Program-made: the position numbers and the translations under genes
The notes under the pieces: generated by a model
Database searches by the model: none
The model's input: only the letters and a program-made list of their open reading frames with translations
Told to the model about the DNA's origin: nothing
Assembly: GCA_900155495.1 (NCBI GenBank)
Contig: FTLJ01000171.1
Span: forward strand, 1 to 64,000
Direction: 5' to 3'
DNA: 64,000 nt
From: Porogramme epimiltina
Lineage: Eukaryota > Basidiomycota > Agaricomycetes > Polyporales > Polyporaceae
In this document: one piece after another, positions 11,138-22,641 of the stretch
How positions within the stretch are numbered: position 1 is the stretch's first letter
How the letters are laid out: the number at the start of each line of letters is the position of its first letter

Positions 11138-11465
11138 ATGTCTTCGTCGTGCTCCCACCTCCTCGCTGCGCTCAAGGAGTGCCTACTGCACTCGGACTGC
11201 GTACTCAAGCAAGGACATCTCCCGTCTGAATGCCTCCGACAACATACAGACGAACTTCCAGAGGCATGCAAGTCGCTACGGCAAGCAACATTCGAATGCA
11301 AGCGGGGGATGGTGAGTTCCTGTTGCCGTCGCCGGGGCTAGCGGAAACTGACCTAGTGTAAATGTTTGGTAGCTTGACATGAGAAAGAGATTCAGGGGGA
11401 ACAATGTTGACCTCCCTCCTCCCCCACCCAAGTCGCAGGAGCAGACAACACATGTGCCGGCTTAA
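11138..11465 (+). CDS. Cytochrome c oxidase assembly factor COA5/PET191
   Basis: This is a small intermembrane-space twin-Cys protein needed for cytochrome c oxidase assembly. Exons are 11138-11311 and 11373-11465, giving 88 aa. The motif MSSSCSHLLAALKECLLHSDC, then KQGHLPSECLRQ, then LPEACKSLRQATFECKRGMLDMRKRFRGNN carries the CX9C-type cysteines in family order. A short Pro-rich tail follows. I chose the ATG giving MSSSCSHL because that is the conserved N-terminus. An upstream in-frame ATG would add 36 residues. Confidence 0.93.
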
Positions 11466-11874
11466 TAACGACCACCAACAACTCCCCTCCACTCGCCTGT
11501 ATAAACAAAACTCGCGGGTCTCTCTTTGGCATAATTTGTTCAATTGGAGTGTGTAGATATTCTCTCTTTGGCATGTGAGAGTCGGGCTCCACCGGTGAGT
11601 GTATGCCTTGTTCTTGTATGGATGTTTTCACTAATGGCAACGCTAGATGTTACCGCTGTCCTCTATAGTCTTCCGGATAATGTATTTCTGTCGCCTCGTT
11701 GGCTCCACTCATGCAATGCCTTCACTCTGCGGGCTCCCACAACACGCTCTATGACGTTGCGCAACGTGTGACGAACACTTTCTCCACTGTTCCTGGCAAA
11801 CTCCACAATTTTTCTACATACAAAGGTGGCCCACCCCGAGTGCGTTTGCATCCGCACAACTCAGATGTTTAGTC
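11466..11874. promoter_or_regulatory. Upstream region of the GH128 gene
   Basis: This 409-nt gap runs between COA5 and the glucanase. Two short near-copies of ctctctttggcat lie at about 11520 and 11561, which may be binding sites or chance. A short open frame at 11544-11771 has no family resemblance. Confidence 0.35.
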
Positions 11875-13070
11875 ATGATGTCCTGCCGAGTGGCCGCTCT
11901 GTTGCTCTTCCTTGCGCTATTTCCTCGCCGTACCATGATGTATGTCATCGAAGATGCCTCTGCTGCACCTGAAGACCGTGCCGTTACGAACACGAGCAAA
12001 GCCGGTCTTCCCTGGCCTAACGGCAACGCCGACCACATTAACCAATATCTTCAAACTGGCAAGGTCCAATGGTAAGATCAATTCGAGCAAATGGAGCATT
12101 GCGTGTCTAGGCTCATCGGCGACAACCTCCCGCAGGTACTACACATGGGGACCGTCGTCCATCAACTCCGGTCTCGAGTTTGTGCCCATGCTCTGGGGAG
12201 AAAAGCAGCTCTCGCAATGGGACAATACCATCAATCAGACTGTCCAGACCATGCACGTCACCCACGCCCTCGGCTTCAACGAGCCCGAGATCACTGGACA
12301 ATCTAATCTCTCCCCTTCGGACGCGGCCAACTTGTGGAAGGCACACATTGAGCCCTTGAAAGGGCTAGGTGTCCAACTAGGCTCTCCAGCACCAAGCGGC
12401 TCACCACAGGGCAAACAGTGGCTGCTCGATTGGATGGAGGCATGTGGGGGCGGGTGTACGGTCGATTTTATCGCGGTGCATTATTACGACATTAATTCAA
12501 CAGGGTTTATGGAGTACCTGGAAGATTATCATGACACCTTCCAGCGCCCCGTGTGGGTCACCGAATGGGCTTGTCAGGTATGTAGTGCTCTGATTTCTGC
12601 TAGTGGCATATTCACATAAAGAACGATATTGATGGGACATTCGTCGCTTCGCGCAGAATTTCCACGATGAGAACGAACAGTGCTCTCAACAGGACGTCGT
12701 GGATTTCATGAACGCGACCCAGGCGTTCATGGATAGTACGGATTGGGTCGAACGGTACGGCTGGTTCGGTGCGATGGAAGACCTACAAGGGGTAAACCAA
12801 GTACAGCCCTTCCATAAATTATGCTTCGAGTCGCACTGCTGACTGACAAACTCGTAGGCGAACGCCCTGATGACCTCTCAAGGATCTATTAACGAGTTGG
12901 GTGATCAATACATCGGCGCGACGACCCCCAACGTCAGTCCCAATTATGTCCCCGGTATCGTTCACGGGGGCTCCGGTTCTTCTGGGAGCTCTAGCGTTCT
13001 TTTGGGGACGTTAGGCGCATTGCGATGGCTTAATTTGGTGCTCATCGCATTGTCGGCGATGTTATGCTGA
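11875..13070 (+). CDS. GH128-type glucan endo-1,3-beta-glucosidase, GPI-anchored
   Basis: This is a secreted or wall-bound beta-1,3-glucanase of the Asl1-like family, probably acting in cell-wall remodelling. Residues 1-18 form a signal peptide (CRVAALLLFLALFP). The barrel carries WYYTWGPSS, FVPMLWG, the acid/base motif HALGFNEPEITGQSNLSP, VDFIAVHYYDINSTGF and the nucleophile motif RPVWVTEWACQ. Then come ERYGWFGAM and a Ser/Gly linker. The C-terminal end is hydrophobic (LNLVLIALSAMLC) after GSSGSSS, the pattern of a GPI-anchor signal. Four exons by eye. The start chosen is the first ATG giving the signal peptide (MMSCRV). Confidence 0.9.
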
Positions 13071-13636
13071 CCTATGTCTTTATGTAAGTGATCCGCAATA
13101 CACGGCGCCCTCATATACACGATCCATATCCCACGGACTCTTAACCAGTGCAATCTCGGCATACTTACTTGAAACTAGTTTGTCCGTGCTTGTACAAATC
13201 GCATCCTGCACTGTCAATTCCCGACTAACGGGGTGTTGAGCGGCGGTTATGCCACGCCCCAAACGAATTCCGGAAGGCCAGATAGTTCTGTATGGCGTGA
13301 TTTCTCAGCCCGAAGGTGAAGCCCGGGTTGTTGTATGAGTAAGGAAAGGGAAGGAGCCACACTGCCAGCGAATGGGTACCTAGACCGCTGGCAACGGCCC
13401 CCTGTCGGCGTGCTGACCAACGCAAGGACTCCGAGATACAATACGATGACGCAAGACTGAGCACGATCGTGGCTATCTACTGGTTCACGCCGCATTTATT
13501 GGACCCTTCACATGGCTTCTCGGATCCCAAGAACACACTGCGTGGACGTATAAAAGGTGAGATGCTCCCACTGCTCCGCTCAACAGCTCCTTCTCGCCTT
13601 CAACGCCTTTCCTCCCAAATACGATTTATCAGCAAC
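13071..13636. promoter_or_regulatory. Upstream region of the glutathione transferase gene with TATA box
   Basis: This 566-nt gap has no convincing gene; minus-strand open frames here lack any family pattern. TATAAAAG at 13549-13556 lies 88 nt before the GST start and is the clearest TATA box among the strand-plus genes of the left half. Confidence 0.5.
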
Positions 13637-14534
13637 ATGTCCGCGCCGATCAAACTCTACACCGCCCCCACTCCCAATGGCCACAAGGTCTCTGTCTTCC
13701 TTGAAGAGCTCAAGGCTGCCTACGGGCTTCAGTATGAGTGAGAAACCATCTGCGTTCTTTGTACCATGACTGGGACTGACGCAAACACATGACAGGACCC
13801 AGAAGATCAACATGCAAGCCAACGAGCAGAAAGAGCCATGGTTCATAAAGCTCAACCCTAATGGCCGCATTCCGACTATAGTTGACCACTCTCGCAACGA
13901 CTTCCCCGTGTTCGAGACGGCTGCTATCTTGCTCTATCTTCAACAACACTACGATAAGGAGAACAAGTTCGCGTTTGACAAGGACAAGGACCCCAACAGC
14001 TACAGCGACATGCTTCAATGGATGTTCTTCGCCGTAGGTGGCTCGCCCCTTCGAAACATCACCTTGAGACTGACAGCGATTTCACAGCATGGTGGCGTCG
14101 GTCCCATGCAGGGACAGTCTAACCACTTCAACCGATACGCGCCGGAGGATATCCCCTACGCGAAGAAGCGTAAGTTTTACACATTACTCAAAAATAAGGC
14201 ATCATGTATCTCACTTCTTGCTCCAGGCTACCTCGATGAAACGAAACGTCTGTACAGCGTACTCGAGATACGTCTTCAAGACCGCGACTGGCTCGCCGGC
14301 CCTGGCCGTGGAGTTTACTCGCTTGCGGACGTCAACGTTATCCCGTGGATTAGGATCCACGCATACGCTGGTATTGAGTCGCTTGATGAGTGGCCACGCG
14401 TGAAGGTACTCAGATCCCTGCTCTGTGCCAGGTGCCAGTAAGATGAGATGCTGACAACATTTGAATCCGATTAGGCTTGGGTCGAGACGGCGGTGGCACG
14501 CCCTGCTTTCCAGGCGGGCATTCAATCCCCGTAA
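13637..14534 (+). CDS. Glutathione S-transferase, Ure2p/GTT2-like
   Basis: The protein is a cytosolic conjugating or reducing enzyme of detoxification and redox control. The N-terminal thioredoxin fold reads [20 protein letters not shown], then [29 protein letters not shown], then [18 protein letters not shown], with the cis-Pro and Glu-Thr/Ala glutathione-binding positions of Ure2p-like GSTs. The helical C-terminal half has [45 protein letters not shown] and a last exon (14475-14534) encoding [19 protein letters not shown]. Five exons by eye. A TATA box lies 88 nt upstream, which fits an inducible gene (inference). Confidence 0.92.
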
Positions 14535-15091
14535 CAACTTGCCAAGTGTTTGTATTGTACTGTATATACGGAATGGAGGAGGGGATTTGTACATACCACA
14601 ACAGACGAAGTGCAATTGATCTCGGATACAAACTATACGTTTTGGCCAAAAACGGGCGATCATAATGCTCTAGCATCAATTGGAAAAAGAACACAAGGCT
14701 ATTAAGGAGTATTTGGTTGGGTGTGCAAATACTGAGGGCTTGCGAAGAAGTGGGAGCAGGAAGTAAAAACAAGGAATCGCCCGAAGGCGCCGAACTCAGA
14801 ACGAGCTGAGAGCTGAAAAATTGGGAATGCGGCATTATGATGGAGGCAGAACACGGAACCCCCTAGTAAAAGGCGAGGGGGTTGTCTGATTGCACTACCT
14901 CCTGCCGCAGATGATTAGGCTTGTTTCCCGCTCATGTACATCACACTTTTGTATTTTGCTCATCCCGCGGGTATCTATCACATGACTGATCAGCCAGTGG
15001 GTGGCGTACCCCGGTCGAGTCGCAACTCAACCCGCACGGTCGTAAGCACCAACACTCTCCGCACCAACACTCCCCTCTCGCTCTCCATGTC
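14535..15091. other. Intergenic region, GST to METTL3-like gene
   Basis: This 557-nt stretch lies between two genes on the same strand. It is somewhat AT-rich around 14560-14720 and pyrimidine-rich near the METTL3 start (actctccgcaccaacactcccctctcgctctcc). No structured element recognised. Confidence 0.35.
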
Positions 15092-17078
15092 ATGTCGGTC
15101 GAAGACAAGCTCAAGGTAGTCGCCTCAGCCGCGCTTGAGGCTCTCTTCTCTTCAAACTCCGTGACAGCCCCCATCTCATCCTTCGACCTCCTCACTCGCG
15201 TTATCTCATCTGGCACCTCATCCCACCTCCTCCCCGGTTCCGATTCTCCGCCTAGGTTCCGACTCATCGATCTTGCGCGCTTTGAACGCATTCTGGAGCG
15301 GCTCTCTGAAAGCTGGGAACATGGAAAGATCACGTTGTCGAGGGAGGAAGAGCCAGACGGCGGTATGACCGTAATGGACGTCCAGCTAGGCGTTCCGTCG
15401 AGCGGCCAGACCGAACGACCACAAGCCACTCCCATGCGTCGCAAACGGAAACGCGTCGTCGATGAGGACGATGACTCCGCGGTGGGTCGCGCACAGGAGA
15501 CGGAAGAATCTACCCCGGAGAAGTTGGTACCTTGGAAGCCCCCACCCAGTACGCTCGAGAGCCTAAGCAAGACGATGAAGGAGGTGTATACGCTCATGCA
15601 ACAGAGCACTGCCAAAGGCAAGCTACTCGCCGAGCAGGTAAGCGGCGTTTGTCCTATGATGCCGAGGATATCGACTTACATGTGTCGTGGTTGGACCAGT
15701 TCCGTTCACTCACCGGCAGTTTCGAGCCCATCTGCGCCCACATCACGAAAGAGGAGTGCGCAAAGGCCCGCGCCGAGGCACAGCAGCCTTCAAGTCCTTC
15801 CAAGTCTATGTCTACCATCTGCGACCGAATCCACTTCCGCCCACTCCTGCGACCGCATACGGACCCCACCCTCGGGCACTGTTCTTACCTGAACACATGC
15901 TACTCTGAACCAACATACGCTCAGTCCCCGTCCATCCCTCCTCTCCCGTCTCATCGACAGATCCAGTATGGGGCTCAAGGCTCGGGCCCCGTGAGTCTCC
16001 CCAGCGGGCTGGGTGCCGGCGGGCGAGGCAAAGAGAAGGCACCGTGTCGGTACCTCCACTTCGAGGTGGATTGGGACGTGAACGATGGTCAAGGCTTCGC
16101 GGAGCAGAGGGCGCTGTCGAGGAGAAGACCGTATAAGTTGGGGCTTGGGCTCGGGCCCACGGGCAAGCTGTCGCCTCCAGTGCGTAGTTGTTTACGTTCC
16201 ACTGCTTGCACTCCTGCTCATATGTCTCTCATAGCTGCCGCCTCAATGGGTCAACTGTGACCTGCGACGGTTCGACTACTCCGTACTGGGGAAGTTCCAC
16301 GTTATCATGGCAGACCCGCCATGGGATATCCACATGAGCGTACGTCGGTCGCCCGATCCAGCCTGCTGCCGACACTAATTACATCCCCGCTTCCCCAGCT
16401 ACCGTACGGGACGATGACCGACGACGAGATGCGCGCGATGCCGATCCCCATGCTGCAGGACGAGGGCCTCCTCTTCCTCTGGGTGACCGGGCGCGCGATG
16501 GAGGTCGGCCGCGAGTGCCTGCGCGTGTGGGGCTACACGCGCGTCGACGAGGTCGTGTGGGTGAAGACGAACCAGCTCCAGCGCGTGATCCGCACGGGGC
16601 GCACCGGCCACTGGCTCAACCACACCAAGGAGCACATGCTCGTCGGCGTCAAGACCGTCACCGACGCGCAGGGCCAGCTCAAGTTCCCGAGCTGGGTCAA
16701 CCGCGGGCTCGACGCGGACGTCGTCGTCTCCGAGGTGCGCGAGACGAGCCGCAAGCCGGACGAGGTGTACGGGATGATCGAGCGCATGTGCCCCGGCGGG
16801 CGCAAGATTGAGATTTTCGGGCGGAAGCACAACACGCGGCGTGGGTGAGTGGTGGTTTTTGCTTGCAGTTGTGAGCGCGATTTACTGACAAATCGCAGGT
16901 GGCTCACACTCGGCAACCAACTGGGAGCGGACCAGATCTACGAGGAAGATCTTCGAGCAAGAATAAAGGCGAGGTGTGTAGGGACCCTCTTTCTTAGCCG
17001 TTCATCTGTTGACCCTCCGTGTTCTCTAGGTACCCTGAAAGGATGCTGAATCCGCCACCGGAGGCTCTTGGACAGTGA
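15092..17078 (+). CDS. N6-adenosine mRNA methyltransferase, METTL3/IME4 (MT-A70)
   Basis: This is the catalytic subunit of the nuclear m6A writer, moving methyl from SAM to adenosine in mRNA. The N-terminus is helical and disordered with a nuclear-type basic run (MRRKRKRVV). A zinc-finger-like block follows: the exon at 15700-16190 reads [13 protein letters not shown] and later [11 protein letters not shown], matching the METTL3 leader. The MTase domain starts [20 protein letters not shown], then the catalytic [10 protein letters not shown] (DPPW), [74 protein letters not shown], and ends [13 protein letters not shown]. Exon 16398-16848 is far more GC-rich than the rest. At least six exons. 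No METTL14 gene lies in the window. Confidence 0.94.
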
Positions 17079-17348
17079 ACACGTATCGTTATAGCTACTT
17101 ACTCGCACTCGTGGACTACAGCTGTGTCGCCTTGCTCTCGCGTTTTTGGTGTACCGTCATGGACCTTTGTATCTATATTTGTATCTATCCCTGGACATGC
17201 ATTGTCTGCTTGTCCATATTATTATTTCTGACGGACCCCATTGATTCGATCCCGTCACCGTGGATTCCTAGGGCGTCACTCATTTCACTGGGCGCAAGTA
17301 TTGGAATGGATGCATTGGGACAAGAATATAGACTACAACTAGGAACGC

Positions 17349-19722
17349 TCAAACATCGACGAAATCGCCCTCCTCTTCGTCCCACCCTAGAGTTGCGGGG
17401 TCGATCCCAAGCCGGCGGAGCATCACACCTAATGAATGTTGCACAATAGGTGCCTCTTCCTCTTCCTCCTGTCCGTCCATTCCGCTACCCGCTCTCGCGC
17501 CAATATCCTCAGCTTCATCCCATCCCCTTTTCTGACCTGCGTCTTCGTCAGTGAACCAGCCTCCGCCCTTCTGCGGAGTCGTCCCAGGGTCCAAGTCCCT
17601 GACGTGCTCCCACAGCGCCCACGCGACCTCCCGTCCCGCCATCGTCCATTTCTCCGCGAGCCGTGCGAGCGCTGCCTCCTCGCCCTCGCCGCGCTCAGAT
17701 TTCTTGATCTTGATCGCCTGCTTGAGCGTTTGGACTTTCCCCTGCAGCGCTTGGATAGTCGGCAGCGCACGGACGGTCGAGGATAAGGGCGTGGACGTGG
17801 ACGAGGACGCCGGCGCCGACTCGGAGGGCTCGTGCGGAGGGTGGAAGGGCGACTTGAATTGCTTCGCAACGCGGGCGGTGTGCACGCGGTTTGCGGAAGG
17901 CGTCTCCGGTTTGGCTAAGGCTTCAGCCTCGCCATTTACGCACACTTCGCCGTTTGGTGGTGAGCGAGTAAGACGAGGTGGCGGGCGGGATGGGCGCCCC
18001 GAGGCGTACACCGCATGCAGGCCGCCCTGCAGCAGTGGGCCTTTGATCACGGGTGACCTAAAGGGGGCGGAGATCTTCTTATTTTGAATGGCTTGCAGCG
18101 CCGGCGTGAGTCGCTTAGGACTGGGGTGAGTGGGCTGCGGAGGGGGGGCTATTTTCTGCTCAATGTCAGCTTTTCCTGTCTGACGCAGGAAACAATGCCA
18201 CCGCTCACCGCCCGTTTGCCTCCTCGGATTATGCCCGTGGCGGCTGTATCATCTGTCTCCGGGGGCCGTTTCGTAGGTACACTAGATGTCACTTGTGTGT
18301 CTAGAGGCCCCAAGTGCTTGACCGATGGATGATCTTCGCATTCTACGGGCTGCAGAGGGGGGCTTGACACTAGCGGACTGCCAAGGGGAGAACGAGGCGG
18401 AGAGGAAAATAGAGGAGCAGGACTGGAAGAAGCCAGAGGCGAAGAGGGGAGCAGATCGGACAGAGGACGAGAATCCCTAGTGTCGCCAGATGCTTCGGCG
18501 TTGTTGACAGGTTCAGTGAGATCCTCCGTACCAAATAGGCTGGCGTATGTATCTTCGCCCACACTCTCACAGTCACTTGGGGGAAGCGTTTCTGGAGTCG
18601 CCGTGGGATACACATCGTCGACCGACTGTATGCAGAAAAGGTTTGGGACCTCGAGGGCCAGAAGGGGTTCTAAAATTATTTCGGAAGCTTCTTGAGTTAT
18701 AGCGCTGGCAGGTAAGTTGACGAGAGATGGGGGGTCTTGCGGGATGACAGGATGCGAGTCCGCAGGCGGCTTATCCCCAGATCCGGGCAAGTCGGAAATG
18801 AATTGGATGCAGCCCACGACGGGAGAGAAGTCCATGGCCCCTAGTTCGCCGCCGGTCACATTGCTTATAGGTTTGACGTCCGTTATCTCGAGGTTCGGGC
18901 TGCTAGGGAGACTGATGTGCGAAAGCGGAGCCTCAGAGGGCAGAAGCTCAGATGCAGTCGCCAGAGACGCGTCTTTCGAAGAAGCTGTCCCTACAAAGTA
19001 ATCCACAGATCCGGAAGAGCGCAAGGGCAGCAGGTGAACTTCAGAGAGTGGATGAATGCCATTAGTGACGCCATGAGGGCTGGCCTCTCCGAGGGCCGTG
19101 TTGAGGTTCATGGATGGCGTAGAGATCATAGGCCCCTGATCCCCAGGCAGTTCAATAGAAATGGGCGTGGGGTCGGTCCCGGCGAGATCGCCGGTTTCGT
19201 CATGCTGCGCTTGTTTGACACGGGGAACGTGTTGTGTGTCTGTTGCGCAGGCGATATGGGCGCGCGGAAATTGGAATTTCTCAGTAAGTGCGTTCTCACA
19301 CGCCGAAAGAAATGACACAAACACGCGGAGTCATGCACTGTGCTACTCTCTAATTCCTGAGTTGTACTCGAGAAAGGTGCTGCAGATAATGCAGCGGGCT
19401 CTGCGGGTAATGCGGTGGACGGCGCCCCGGGCGCAGGCGTCGGGGCGGGGGAATTTGATGAGGACGATCTGAATGGAAGGTCTTGTGTCGGGGAGTGTGG
19501 AGGGTCGAGGCTGATGCCAGGATTGCCAATCCCTACGCGTTGTGGTTCAGCGTTGATGGTGGCATCGGATAGAGCATCCCCGGCTGAAATTGTGTGGGTA
19601 TATGCGGCGAAATCAGGCGGCGATGCCGGCGGAGGGTCTGTGGAGGAGGGAGTGGGAAGACTTTGCACAGGCCAGGGGTCGAAGGGGTCAGACATGGAGG
19701 CGTTGTCGCGGGGGAGATTCAT
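17349..19722 (-). CDS. Sfr1/Mei5-like Swi5-dependent recombination factor with long disordered N-terminus
   Basis: Sfr1/Mei5 binds Swi5 and stimulates Rad51/Dmc1 strand exchange. Family assignment rests on the C-terminal part: RLTPALQAIQ, SAPFRSPVIKGP and KQFKSPFHPP (FRSP-type motifs), a coiled coil LQGKVQTLKQAIKIKK, LARLAEKWTMAGREVAWALWEHV and the end VMLRRLGIDPATLGWDEEEGDF. Upstream lie about 450 residues of Ser/Pro-rich low-complexity sequence. Three exons by eye: 17349-18148, 18209 to about 19252, and a first exon to about 19326. The middle exon joins the last by a donor after GGKRA. The start is uncertain: 19722 (MNLPRDNAS) or 19695 (MSDPFDPW). Convergent with METTL3 (270 nt between stops). 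Confidence 0.65.
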
Positions 19723-20049
19723 GGGCGGGGACAAGGAGCGCGAGGCACGCGTCGGGTGGCGATGCGTTCTGTCGGTGTGACGTAAGCCGATCCCCGCCTG
19801 ATATAGTCTGAATTGCGGGTGATGGACGTCGTGTATGTCCTTATGCGGTATCGTGGATTGACAGCTCGGGCAGCAAGCTCCACACAGCTTGTGTCTGAAA
19901 GGTGCGCTTCCGATCAACCTAAACCGACTCTCATGTACTCCGCGTGCCCCCTCCTCTCCCCCCGGCGCCCTCCTACACCCTCTTAATGGCCTCAGCCTCT
20001 CACCGCCTCGCGAGGCGACCCCCTTCTCGCCCGTCCATCCCCTGCCGCC
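19723..20049. promoter_or_regulatory. Divergent region, Sfr1-like / membrane protein
   Basis: This 327-nt head-to-head gap is C-rich close to the plus-strand start (cctcctctccccccggcgcc). The minus frame remains open across it, so part may be 5' UTR of the Sfr1-like gene. Confidence 0.35.
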
Positions 20050-21464
20050 ATGTCCGCCCTCGTCCTCCCCGTCCTCGCGGTCCTCGCCTCCCGCCTTTCG
20101 ACAGTGTATGCTCAAGGGACCAACGCGACGTGCAATGCAGGCTATGCATGGGTGCGCGCCACATTCTGACAACCCTTCCAGGCAGTGCTGAGTATCGGTG
20201 ATCCAGATGACAAACTCACTGGGGCAAAGTCCCTGCCTCGTCTCCTCCTACCTCTTCCTTCCCTGCTCGCCTCCCGCTGGTGTGTTCTGCGCTCGCTGCG
20301 ATCTGTTTCAGCGAGGTCCTGACGATCCCGCAGATGCATGGGTGTACCCTCTCACTCCCACCTTCCATTACAACACCCCAATTGCCGATCCCCTCAGCGC
20401 TACACCCTGTCGATGCAACACAGTGCTCTATTCGACCATTGAAGCATGTGCCACATGTCAGGGCCAGGGCAACTATGTCACTCCGTATGTTAGTTCACTC
20501 GCATTAGGAATCCTGATTGACTGTGTTTATAAGGTGGTCGACCTACTCCCAAAATTGCACCTATACAACTCCGGGTATTACAGAGTGCGTTCCATCGTTC
20601 CGCTCTCGATGAGGCAACTGACCCCTTCATGTAGATACCCGGAGAATATCCCCCCGGGTACGGCGGTCCCTGCGTGGGCGTACCTTGATGTCACGGTCAG
20701 TTGCCAGCTATCTCTGCACATTCAGCTTCCTAATCTATATGACCTCAGGTCGGGGGAACCTTCGACCCCAGTGAAGCGGAGGCCCTAGCTGCCCAGAGTC
20801 AATCCGATTCTCTACCACCTTCTACGGCATCCTCGACGACCTCCACCTCGTCCTCATCATCTGCAACAAACGTAGTAGCTACCACCACCGCCACCACTAG
20901 TAGCGGTCGTCTTCAAACCCCATCCGGAGGGCCGAGCACTGGTTCCGACGACGACGGCAATAACACCGGCACTTCGTCCTCGAAGACCAACATCGCACCC
21001 ATCGTTGGCGGTGTCGTTGGCGGTGTTGTGGCCTTGATTCTTATTGGCGGAGCCATCTTCTTCTGTTTGCGCCGCAAGCGCGTCCCTCCCAGCGCGCAGG
21101 TCGACTTGAACGCTGGTCCTGAGCAGTTCGCATCGTACGCGCCATACTCTCAATACACGCAGTACGGGGAGAAGCCCGGGGAGAGCGCCATGCCGCTCAA
21201 CCAGCCCGAGCCCAGCCCGAAGCTTTACGTGAGTGCACTTAACCCTCTCCGATATCGACTGCCGACCGCTGATCTCTCTGTTTTCAGGATCCCAACGACC
21301 CGACCACTTTCCCCTCAGCTGGCAATGCGTACTCGGGCTCCGGTTACGCCGGTTCCAACGCGGTTCGACCGCCTTCTCACCACACGGCTACTTCCAACGG
21401 CCAGCCTAGCTACCAGCAACCCAGCGTCCAACAAACGTCTTACAGTGGCATCCCGGAGTTGTGA
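20050..21464 (+). CDS. Basidiomycete Ser/Thr-rich single-pass membrane protein
   Basis: Function unknown. The signal peptide ALVLPVLAVLASRLSTVYA is followed by a Cys-containing ectodomain: CNAGYAWMTNSLGQSPCLVSSYL, TPCRCNTVLYSTIEACATCQGQ, NIPPGTAVPAWAYLDVT. A Ser/Thr-rich stalk follows, then one membrane segment (APIVGGVVGGVVALILIGG and AIFFCLRRKR) and a cytosolic tail rich in Tyr/Pro/Gln. This layout recurs in basidiomycete genomes and resembles wall-stress sensor architecture, but no role is known to me. Seven or so short exons. The splice after SSYL (about 20255-20310) is unclear, since the only obvious intron there would be about 30 nt. The last exon ends YSGIPEL at 21464. Confidence 0.8.
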
Positions 21465-21817
21465 TGTAATAGACTGGGAGGTTCTACTGCTGATATCCGG
21501 AACTCTAACGATCTGGTCATGACCCTTAACATCTATTGGCTGTATATCTATCACCCTGCTCCATCGTCTCAAATTGCAGCACTGTCACTCCTTAGTCTAC
21601 AACGTCGTTAGTTGGCTTTCTCGCCCCGGTTCTCTGTGCCTGATTTCTCTTAGAACTGTGTAACATACTGTAGCCCCGGCCCCACCTAACTCTGAACCGT
21701 GCATGTCACACAAATATCACACTCTAGAAGAAATAGGTTGGAAACGGCAAATATATCATGGTACATTTTCGACGAGACATAGACAGGAGGGGAAGAGGTC
21801 CGCGGTGCTCCCACAAC
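21465..21817. other. Convergent 3' region, membrane protein / SND2
   Basis: This 353-nt gap lies between facing stop codons and is relatively AT-rich at 21700-21770. Nothing else is visible. Confidence 0.35.
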
Positions 21818-22641
21818 TCAGCTCCGTGCCTGCATACGCACCCGGGGGTCCCCGCGCTCACTCCGTTTACGGAGTTTCTCCTGCCGCTTGCTCGTCGCGG
21901 GCTCCTTGGTTGCTGCCTCGGACTCCGTCTCCGCGGGCGCGGAGCCAGAGCGGCCGAGGAACATGGGCGAGATGACGCCGCTCCAGAGCTTGAACACGGC
22001 GTAGAGTGGGATCTGGAGGGGTGTGGACGTGGCACGTCGTGTTGCACAGCAATCGTCGGGCGGTGGGCCGTTTGCGGCGGTCGCGTCGTGCGGGGCGGGC
22101 GGTAGGAGACGGGGCGAAGCAGGATATGAAAAAGAGAGGGGGCACGATCAAGCACACTGCAGCACACGAGCGGGGAGGGGGGGGGGCACGCGCGGGGCGC
22201 AGACAAGGACTCACGATGAGGTAGAGCCACCAGACCCAGGCGCCGAACGCGCCGGAGCCGAGCTGGCAGGCCCAGGTGATGTAGACGACGTCGAAGGCCC
22301 ACTCGATGATGCCGGGGCGGGAGAGGTCCTCGCCGGCGGCGAGGAGCGCGCCGGTCGTGGGGTCGCGCCGCGGCGAGCCGATGCGCTCCAGGTAGCGCGA
22401 GAGGAAGACGGAGGGGACGAGCGAGAGCGCGTACACCCAGAAGGAGGGCGCGGTGGGGCGCAGCGCGGCGCGGTTGAAGAGGAGGCGGAGGAGGAGCGAG
22501 AGCGCGCAGGACGCGAGGAGGCCGAGGCGGAGGTTCTTGATCGCCTCGGCGTTCTGCTGAGCTGTGCGGGGGGTCAGCAGGGGGGCACGGGAGGATGCGA
22601 GGGGAGGGCGTACCGACTCGTTTTGCGGAGGCGTTCGCCAT
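21818..22641 (-). CDS. SND2/TMEM208 ER protein-targeting factor
   Basis: SND2 is a polytopic ER protein of the SRP-independent targeting route. Three exons. The first encodes MANASAKRV only; the second (to about 22218) has QQNAEAIKNLRLGLLASCALSLLLRLLF, FWVYALSLVPSVFLSRYLERIGSPRRD and IIEWAFDVVYITWACQLGSGAFGAWVWWLYLIV; the third has IPLYAVFKLWSGVISPMFLG and a basic tail. Three to four hydrophobic segments match the TMEM208 family. The short second intron (22003-22216) is unusually long (about 215 nt) for this locus and contains a G-run. Stop at 21818-21820. Confidence 0.88.

Noticed and set aside
11875..14534. Possible secondary-metabolite cluster (glucanase, GST)
   Set aside because: No synthase, oxygenase or pathway regulator is nearby; these are ordinary wall and redox genes.
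16399..16830. 143-codon minus-strand open frame inside METTL3
   Set aside because: It is a shadow of a GC-rich exon on the other strand; the plus frame carries the catalytic motifs.
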